DNA of 64,000 bases. Origin: Paralithodes platypus (taxonomy: Eukaryota > Arthropoda > Malacostraca > Decapoda > Lithodidae). The notes under the pieces are model-generated. The model did no database searches and was not told the DNA's origin. It saw only the letters and a program-made list of their open reading frames with translations. The position numbers and the translations under genes were made by a program. Shown piece after piece: positions 57,891 to 64,000 of this stretch; positions within the stretch are counted from its first letter, which is position 1; the number at the start of each line of letters is the position of its first letter. The stretch lies in NCBI GenBank assembly GCA_032716605.1, contig CM064523.1, forward strand, positions 38,514,226-38,578,225, in the 5' to 3' direction.

Positions 57891-58115
57891 TTTGCATTTT
57901 ACTTAGTTTTATTGCTTTCCACCGTTTACATTTTTCGGTTGTTTCTTTATTTTTTTCCTTTTGATAAAGAAGTGACAAATTATTAATTATATACTTGCAA
58001 TATCAGAGTTCAAGGTATTTCAAATTTTCAATTATCAAACAGAAAAAAATATATAGTAAATGAGATAAATTAACTAAATTGCTTTTCATTCCATGACCAA
58101 TCACCATGCCCCATG

Positions 58116-58385
58116 TTAAGTAAGGGACAAACGCCTTTTGGTGGATTCACCTGACCCTGACTGTGACGGTATTGGAAGAGATGCAAATTTGTCAACTACC
58201 AAATCAAGATCAAGTGAATTCACCACAGCCTTTTCAATAGAAATTGTACCTAGACTGGTCAGCCGTTCCTGTCCCATTGTTGCCCTGAGGTATGTTTTGA
58301 TCAGTTTAAGACAGAAAAGGATCTCTCACATTTGGCATTACTGACAGGGAAAGTGAGGGCCAAATGCATACAAAGTCCAGAGTGT
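58116..58385 (-). pseudogene. hAT transposase C-terminal dimerisation region (ZMYM1-like)
   Basis: The minus strand reads SGLCMHLALTFPVSNAKCER + SFSVL. After a one-base loss it continues LIKTYLRATMGQERLTSLGT + ISIE and then DLDLVVDKFASLPI, to a stop at 58116-58118. The pattern (P-V-S-x-A-x-x-E-R-x-F-S, K-x-Y-L-R-x-T-M-x-Q-x-R-L) is the hAT C-terminal domain. It is broken by the frameshift at about 58309. The catalytic core upstream is not found. Confidence 0.82.
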
Positions 58386-58738
58386 GGTGAAACCATGCTT
58401 CAGTGGCTTTAGTTTATCCAAAGCACCGGAAATGGATTTCACATTCTGTAAAGTTAAAGGCTATGCATATGTTGGTCTTTCAGTCATTTATAGTAGGCTA
58501 ACCTTCTTAGTGTTGGGGTAAGAACCCAAACCCTTCCAACTTTGTTATTAGACAAATTAGCCTAATAACTTTGGAAATAATTTAATAAAACCAAGGTTGC
58601 AGTTCTTTTAGCCTACTTAACCGCATTGTACCTATCTGTAGCTAGGCTTAGGCAATATAACATTAAACCATTAAAAAAATAATAAACCTGGCCTCAGCTT
58701 TATAAATGATTACTGTAATAGCTTGATTTAGGGCTACT

Positions 58739-58985
58739 TACACAATGAATGGGTTCAGCTTGGGGTTGGGGGTTATCTGGGGTTGATGATGGGCCTGGCA
58801 GTGGCACCTCATTCACAACAACACCCACTTGTTTGTGTCTTTCATCAACAGAATCATCATCTTTGGTACACAAAAATTTCCTTAGGTCTTCCCTGTCCCT
58901 GACCCTTTTTAGATGTTCTTTTCATCACTCTGCACTGGCTGGTAGCCTGGTAGCCACAAAACTCAAAAGTTACAGTCAATTATAA
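58739..58985 (-). pseudogene. Possible first coding exon of the hAT transposase
   Basis: The minus strand opens MKRTSKKGQGQGRPKE (about 58930). It continues in the next frame as FLCTKDDDSVDERHKQVGVV and VPLPGPSSTPDNPQPQAEPI, and ends at CATTGT followed by GTAAGT, a consensus splice donor at about 58738. A basic start and acidic/proline-rich stretch are common at ZMYM-type hAT N-termini. The frameshift and absence of a matching acceptor exon limit the call. Confidence 0.45.
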
Positions 58986-60059
58986 TTAGGCCTACTTCTG
59001 ATTAAGTCATAGATCTGTAAACACAAAAATGCATAGGTAAAATTAGCATAGTATTAAATTAATGCTCATAATAGCCTAACGTATATACAGGCAATGAATG
59101 TGTTCTCGATACATTATAATTAAACCGAAAACGTTACAACACACAGTACACACTGTCACACAAGACACAACTGATACCAGCCACAGTTCAGGCACTTCTC
59201 AACGTAAACAATCCGATTCTCCGAACATTCGAAAATGCATAATATAATATTAATATACCGGTATATTTTTGGACTAAATAATTAAAATAAACCAATTTTA
59301 AAGCCCTGCGATTAATATAAATAATATATTATATTGTAAATATATAATAAGTCTCATAAAAACAATACATATTGCATTTATATTTCCAATAATTTCAATA
59401 AATATAACGGCTCAAGCTTCAAAGAAAACCAAGCTTGGTGAAAATATAGGGGAAACTTACTAAAATTACTATTATGATTTGAGTCATAGCCATAGGTGTA
59501 TGTAAATTGTGAATAAATATCCACATTACATAAACAATTCGTATTTAACCTATATGGATCAATTAATAAAAAGTATATTTTTTTTTGGGGGGGGGGGTTG
59601 GATGCAGGGCTGGTGAATGTGGTGAACTGGTTATGCATTATTTATTATTTAATTTTTATTTATTTATTTTAATTACTTTTGGCAATTTTGGGGTTTGCAT
59701 TTTTTGGGGGGCTGAGTCCTTGATTTGGGGGGGCTAGCCCCCCTCCCCTGGTGACGCCACTGGGCCGCCGCGTCGATCATACGTCATAGCGTCGGGTCAT
59801 CGAAGTAGTTTGCAGGGTCCCCTATGAGCACGCAGGTGTGAAGGCTTGTTTGCTGACGAGCTGGTTTCCCCCTCGCTGGTTCGCTCGCTGGTCTGTTTCG
59901 CCGCCTGGGTAGTTTGGCACTCCTTCAACTCTTAATTCTAACTCTTAAATAAACATACAGGGCTCCGTATGTCAGAATATATAGTAGTGGCAATAGATTC
60001 TCCTCAAGGGAAGCGAAGTCTTATAAGGGCAAGCAACACCAAGGTGAACACGATCATCT

Positions 60060-60115
60060 TTAGTCTGGTACCGGTAACGTTTCGACATTAATATATGTCA
60101 TCATCAGACCTAAAG
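60060..60115 (-). ncRNA. Hammerhead ribozyme-like motif, left PLE-2 repeat
   Basis: The minus strand reads GTCTGATGATGACATATATT, then AATGTCGAAACGTTACCGGT. CUGAUGA (60107-60101), stem II GACAU/AUGUC and GAAAC (60083-60079) are in hammerhead order, followed by ACCGGUACC that could make a short stem III. The CTTTA/TAAAG pairing further out could be part of stem I. The base next to the cleavage site (T opposite C) is not ideal, so activity is uncertain. Confidence 0.62.
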
Positions 60116-60153
60116 CAATAAGAAATACATTTATTAATAAATTATGTTGACAT

Positions 60154-60641
60154 TTAACACCTTACGAGCGGCCTATGCAGTTTATTTATATGTACCGCCC
60201 AGCGGGGTGTTTTTAGCCAAAATAGGGCTGTTTACGTGATCATTTTCATGCCTAAATAAGACCCAGAACGTAAAACAAGTACCTATCCCTGAAAGGGCAT
60301 AAACAGAGCTTTCGAATGACACCATAACGATCCTTTTATGATGACTAGTTTTCTTGCAATAACCGTGCAACGCGAGTGCAAAAAGCATGTAATTAGCCAC
60401 TTTCCCGATACAATTCCTTATATAGCGAGTGAGAGAGGGAGGAGGGAGCTGGGATTCGTGTCGGTATGTTCGCCGCGGTGGTCTGGAGCAGTCATACGCT
60501 CGCTACTCTCCTGCCACCACTTGTCTCTCTCTCTCAGCAACATTACGTGCTGAAATTGCCACTCGAGTTATGTCGAGCGCCGCCACATAGTCCAGCTTTA
60601 TTTAACTCGACTTATGTGGTGAGCCTCTAATTAAGGGTTAA
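60154..60641. mobile_element. TTAA MITE copy 5, in the left PLE-2 repeat
   Basis: Closest to copy 1 (same AATTAGCCACTTTCCCG subfamily bases). The flank GTTGACAT-TTAA...TTAA-AGCAAATA equals the single GACATTTAAAGCAAATA (opposite strand, 61879-61895) of the right repeat. The insertion therefore post-dates the PLE and duplicated exactly TTAA. Confidence 0.93.
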
Positions 60642-60794
60642 AGCAAATATATTTTTAATAATAATTTAGAAAAACATAAAAAGTTAGAAATCGCGAAAAA
60701 AGAGATAGAAACAAACTCAAACAACAGCTGCTAAACCATAAGTGAACTAAGTGTAGATATTGTAGGCTAAAATATACACAATACCTTAGAAACA

Positions 60795-61745
60795 TTATAG
60801 GTTGGAGGAGAATTCGTGGGTGCCCAAGGTAGGCTTAAGATGGTGAGTGAGGAGGGACTCTGCTATTAAACGGGTGGTGTCACCAGAACAACTGAAAATT
60901 ACTGAAAAATCTGTTTTGCTAATGGAATGACCTAAAGGTTCACAATGGTCTCGAATGGCTGAAAAGGATGGTTTAGAAATGGGAAGTCCAGTTCTATAAG
61001 ATCGACCCAGGTGCTCCGCAACCCTCGTGTTTAAGTGTCGTTTTGATTGGCCTATATAAGTTGCATTATCCCGATCTTTGAATTTGAAATGATGTGAGAA
61101 AGTATTGGTAGGTTTGAAAATTATTCTGAGGAACACTTGGGGATAGAAGCAACGAATCAATTTTGTGACTTTATGGCGTATCGAGTAAGTTGATGGTCCT
61201 AAAAATGGCATAGTGAAACATATTACTGACTTTTTAGCAGTCGGTACGGGGCTTGGGACTTGGAAAAGTTTATTTAGTTGTTTACCAAAACAGTTTTCAA
61301 TGAATGAAATAGGGAAACCATTTGAATGTAAAATGTGTTTGAGATATTCGAGTTCATTGTGAAAAGACAAATATGAGGAACAAATGTGGTAAGCACAGGT
61401 GACTAAAGTTAAGATTAAATTTCGTTTGTATTGTATCGGGATAGATGAATTAAATGTTGTCGTTAAACCTGTGAAGGTTGGTTTCCTGTATATTGAAGTA
61501 TTAAATGAGTCAGGTTTTCTGTTAATATTTATGTCTAGGAAGGGGAGTTTACCATTTGTTTCAGTGTCGGAAGTGAACTTAATGTTTTCATGTTGTGAAT
61601 TTAGATAAGCTAAACATTTTGGAACGTGATCGGGAGACTGGAAAAAAACGAATGTGTCATCTATGTAACGTCTGTAGAGCAACGGTTTGAATTCTATAGG
61701 ACAGTTGTCAAGCCATTGTGTTTCGTGATAAACTAGTTTATTGTG
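60795..61745 (-). pseudogene. PLE-2 reverse transcriptase C-terminal half and GIY-YIG endonuclease
   Basis: An open minus-strand frame with no internal stop from about 61745. KLVYHETQWLDNCPIEFKPL is followed by YRRYIDDTFVFF (RT catalytic IDD), LPFLDININRKPD (typical Penelope motif D/E block), IYRKPTFTGL, a long linker, then the endonuclease: NATYIGQSKRHLNTRVAEHL, AIRDHCEPLGHSISKTDFSV, RLIAESLLTHHLKPTLGTHE. The RT fingers and N-terminus are missing, replaced by the inverted terminal copy. It is truncated at the 5' end but otherwise undamaged, suggesting recent insertion. The real reading starts before the apparent initiator at 61682. Confidence 0.88.
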
Positions 61746-61929
61746 GGATTTTTGTTCCTACAATATCCACACGTAGTTCACTTATGGTTTAGCTGTTGCT
61801 GTTGTTTGTGTTTGTTTCTATCTCTTTTTTCGCGATTTCTAACTTTTTATGTTTTTTCGAAATTATTATTAAAAATATATTTGCTTTAAATGTCAACATA
61901 ATTTATTAATCAATTTATTTCTTATTGCT

Positions 61930-61985
61930 TTAAGTCTGATGATGACATAATTATGTTAATGTCGAAACGTTACCGGTACCAGAAT
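61930..61985 (+). ncRNA. Hammerhead ribozyme-like motif, right PLE-2 repeat
   Basis: The plus strand reads AGTCTGATGATGACATAATT, then TTAATGTCGAAACGTTACCG. CUGAUGA is at 61936-61942, GAAA at 61964-61967 and GGTACC at 61975-61980. It is the inverted counterpart of the motif at 60060-60115. The core is fully conserved while the stem II loop differs, which suggests the core was functional in the source element. Confidence 0.62.
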
Positions 61986-62035
61986 AAAGATGCTCGTGTT
62001 CATCTTGGTGTTGCTTGCCCCTATATACAGTATAT

Positions 62036-64000
62036 TGTTACGACCGGGGCTCGTATAAAACAAGGGCTCTTAATCATTGGACTAGGAAAGCACACAGCCA
62101 CAACGGTAACACTAGATCCAACCCCTGAACTTATAATGCCGGCGCACAAAACACCTATACCCTCCAGAGTTAAATCTGTGATAACGGGGTATCCTATAAC
62201 TCAGTATAAGTGCACTACTACTACAGGCTGATGATCTCGGATACAGCCTGATCACAACAACATACAATTACGGTAATAAGGTATACTAGGAAAAGTTAGA
62301 GATCTTAATTAAATCACTGCAATGATTTAATGCAAACTAGAAGAAGGTATATTTCAAGTTTCTCTAAACAATAATGAACTGTCACTCCTATACTAAAGAA
62401 AGTGAACGAAAGTCCCAAAGCATCGAGCAGGAATCTTCTTAAGAAAGTCTGATGCTGGGGTAATATGATCGTATCGGATTTTGAACTGTAGTATAAAGCA
62501 GGAACAGGATATGACAATTGTAAGGACATATAGGGTTAACTGGCAGGGGAATAATAACTGCGCAATAGTAGGATCTCAAACAGCAAAAGAAGTACTTCCT
62601 CATCAACGAAACAGCCTACTAGGGTTGTGCAACTCGACAACAACCTAGACTAATAAATGCCGTGAATAATAATGCATACATAACAGAAAGAGTTTATAAT
62701 CTAAATCTGGTGTCTGCTAGGCAAATAAAGTCTAGCTGGGATGTAGTAAGCTAGGAAACAATGGCTGAGCAAGCGGCTCGTAGCCTAGCGAAGTCCTTAA
62801 GGCTGTGCGGCCAAATTACGTTAATTGACGGGGTGCTCTCTTGAGAGATCCAGATCGCTAGTATCTGGTTCTCTCCTGGCGACCCTCTCAAAGTCAAAGC
62901 AAACGAGTTAGCACAGTGTTGGGTGGCAGAGGCAAAAGCCCTCACTCGCAACACAGCGCTAAACTCACAAGGTACACAGTCAGAAAGACCACCTAGGCTT
63001 CCCACGTCTCCGTTGCGATTGCACAGGTTCAACAAAATCTAGTACACATCGGAAATCACAACACCAGTAGCCTTATCCCAGTCTAGCATTAAATCCCCCA
63101 GCAGACCACCAAGATACAGGAAGGGAGACACCGTGAGTGTGTCAAACCTCTACAGACAAAAATGGTAACTCTTCCAAAATGCCTAACTACACATGTGTTA
63201 TCTGAGAGCTTCAGCATATAATACGATGGCCGATATATGAAATCGTGCAGAACCAAAGGGAAGTTATGATATTAAATAGAGTAGAAGAATGAGAGGTAAG
63301 AAGTTGAGAGAGAGAGAAAGTGCTCTATAGGTAGAAGTCGGGAGACAGGGGGGCAAGGGACATGTGAAGGGTATGCTAGTCAGGAAAGCTCTGAGGAGAA
63401 TAGCTCCTCTGGACCCCTCCAGGATCCCACACAAAGGCATGGTGGTCAGCCAATCACAGGCTGCCACGTCACCAGGCAGCAGGGCTGCAGAAGGCGCCAG
63501 GAACCACCAGCCAATCAAAACCGAGAGAAAAGACCACGCGGGGAGGGAGGGAGGAGGAGGAAAAGCAACACTCACCTCCCCCACCCTGCTCGCTCGCTCT
63601 CTCTCTCTCCTTCACTACAATGCATCTTATGTTCAACTCATGATATAAAATACAATGCATTGTCACAGGCGAAAACAAAGACCACTTCTACCCTGCCTGT
63701 GACATGACGATTCACAAGAAATAAAGTACAACATTGTAGACAGACTGTAGCCCATTTCACTGCTCTGGCGAGTGCTAGTGGCTACCGGGAGGCGATTCTG
63801 CCAACGCTGGCAGGCGTCACACCCCGCCCAAGATATAGGATGCTCAACATTAGGCGAGCACGATATCTGACAAGGCAGAATGCCGACAAGACCCGTCACA
63901 CATAGCCACTCTGCCAGAATTGAAATGCAAAGCTCAATCTTACATAAAACAACATATCAACATAAAGAAAATCTTATAACCCCTCCCAAACATAATAGTA
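62036..64000. other. Unclassified stretch, possibly an LTR or host non-coding DNA
   Basis: It begins TGTTACGACCGGGGC directly after PLE-2, reminiscent of a minus-strand Gypsy LTR edge, but no partner copy is in the window. 63360-63900 is GC-richer, with CCAATCA words (63450, 63511) and a (CT)n tract (63594-63608). No protein family is recognised on either strand. Confidence 0.4.

Larger units (their letters stand above)
56474..59762 (-). mobile_element. hAT-type DNA transposon in the Gypsy 5' LTR
   Basis: The ends CAGTGGCGTCACCAGGGG and the exact complement at 59745-59762 are hAT-type terminal inverted repeats, followed inside on both sides by G-rich sequence (TTGGGGGGCT). The minus strand holds remnants of a ZMYM1-like hAT transposase. 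GCGTC occurs at both outer junctions, with a few extra bases (GGCC..) at the right. A clean 8-bp duplication is not visible, partly because the target itself contains TGGCGTC like the terminus. The element is deleted internally and carries a minisatellite. Confidence 0.8.
43458..59974 (-). mobile_element. Gmr1-like Ty3/Gypsy LTR retrotransposon (whole element, with nested insertions)
   Basis: Reading on the minus strand: 5' LTR (59974-55100, holding a hAT element), PBS, gag, protease, [CR1-E and other insert], integrase, RT, RNase H, a degenerate RT repeat, PPT, 3' LTR (44981-43458). Integrase precedes RT, unlike canonical Gypsy (RT-RH-IN), yet RT and integrase are Gypsy-type. The gag contains a SCAN-like segment. 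Both are traits of the Gmr1 lineage described by Goodwin and Poulter and linked to SCAN by Emerson and Thomas. Frameshifts and stops make the copy defective. An exact target duplication is not resolvable in the TA-rich flanks. Confidence 0.85.
55100..59974 (-). repeat. Gypsy 5' LTR, interrupted by a hAT element
   Basis: Homologous to 43458-44981 over 55100-56472 and about 59768-59974. It has four units of the ~46-bp internal tandem repeat (about 55994-56178) against three in the other LTR. Differences between LTRs are scattered point changes and short indels, so the element is not brand new. The hAT insertion split the sequence TGGCGTCGATC. Confidence 0.9.
60021..62024 (-). mobile_element. 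Penelope-like element with inverted terminal copies (PLE-2)
   Basis: Inverted repeats of about 268 bp (60027-60765, excluding the MITE, and 61752-62020) flank a minus-strand RT/GIY-YIG frame. The outer ends share GGGCAAGCAACACC. Penelope elements often carry an inverted, truncated copy of their terminal repeat at the 5' side, with hammerhead ribozymes in the repeats; both are seen here. The left repeat contains MITE-5 at a TTAA that is intact in the right repeat (61886-61889). Confidence 0.85.

Noticed and set aside
62036..64000. A further LTR retrotransposon starting TGTTACGACC
   Set aside because: Only one edge is suggestive. No partner LTR, primer site or coding sequence lies in the window.

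Overview
The window looks like a repeat-dense piece of an arthropod nuclear genome, most likely a decapod or other malacostracan crustacean. That assignment rests on retrotransposon families I associate with crab and shrimp genomes, heavy (TA)n/(TC)n/(TCTA)n microsatellites, and tRNA-derived SINEs. It is inference: no species-diagnostic gene, rRNA or functional tRNA is present. I found no intact host gene. Almost all recognisable coding sequence belongs to transposable elements, nearly all of it broken by frameshifts, stops or nested insertions.

Layout. 1-8.5 kb: AT-rich sequence, one TTAA-flanked MITE, and a decayed piggyBac-type transposase split by a 2.2-kb Harbinger-like element that left a CAG duplication. 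9-23.3 kb: a four-level nest. A Jockey-like LINE (LINE-A) is split by a CR1-like LINE (CR1-1, ACCT duplication). CR1-1 is itself split by an antisense LINE (LINE-M), a TTAA MITE and an antisense RTE-like LINE (RTE-A). RTE-A is in turn split by a second CR1 copy (CR1-C) and a tRNA-derived SINE. 27.6-34.5 kb: a second RTE copy (RTE-B) split by a 3.7-kb insertion (ATAAG duplication) that carries a Penelope-like GIY-YIG fragment and an antisense LINE-A 3' end. 34.6-38.1 kb: an inverted RTE 3' end, tRNA-derived SINEs in a palindromic arrangement, and a second TTAA MITE family. 38.6-43.1 kb: LINE-M copy 2, split by a 3.1-kb element with ~340-bp terminal inverted repeats.

43.5-60.0 kb: a minus-strand Ty3/Gypsy LTR retrotransposon with paired LTRs, primer-binding site, polypurine tract, gag, protease, integrase, RT and RNase H. 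Its integrase lies upstream of RT and its gag carries a SCAN-like segment, so it resembles the Gmr1 lineage. It has been invaded by MITEs, a CR1 copy (CR1-E) and, inside the 5' LTR, a hAT element. 60.0-62.0 kb: a Penelope-like element with inverted terminal copies, each carrying a hammerhead-type ribozyme core.

Several insertions can be read against an uninterrupted paralogue elsewhere in the window, which fixes insertion points and target duplications from the sequence itself. This holds for three of the TTAA MITE insertions, the SINE in RTE-A, RTE-B's insertion and the long-TIR element. The most unusual items are the integrase-before-RT Gypsy element, the ribozyme-bearing Penelope element, the long-TIR element without transposase, and the active-looking TTAA MITE family with five copies in 64 kb.
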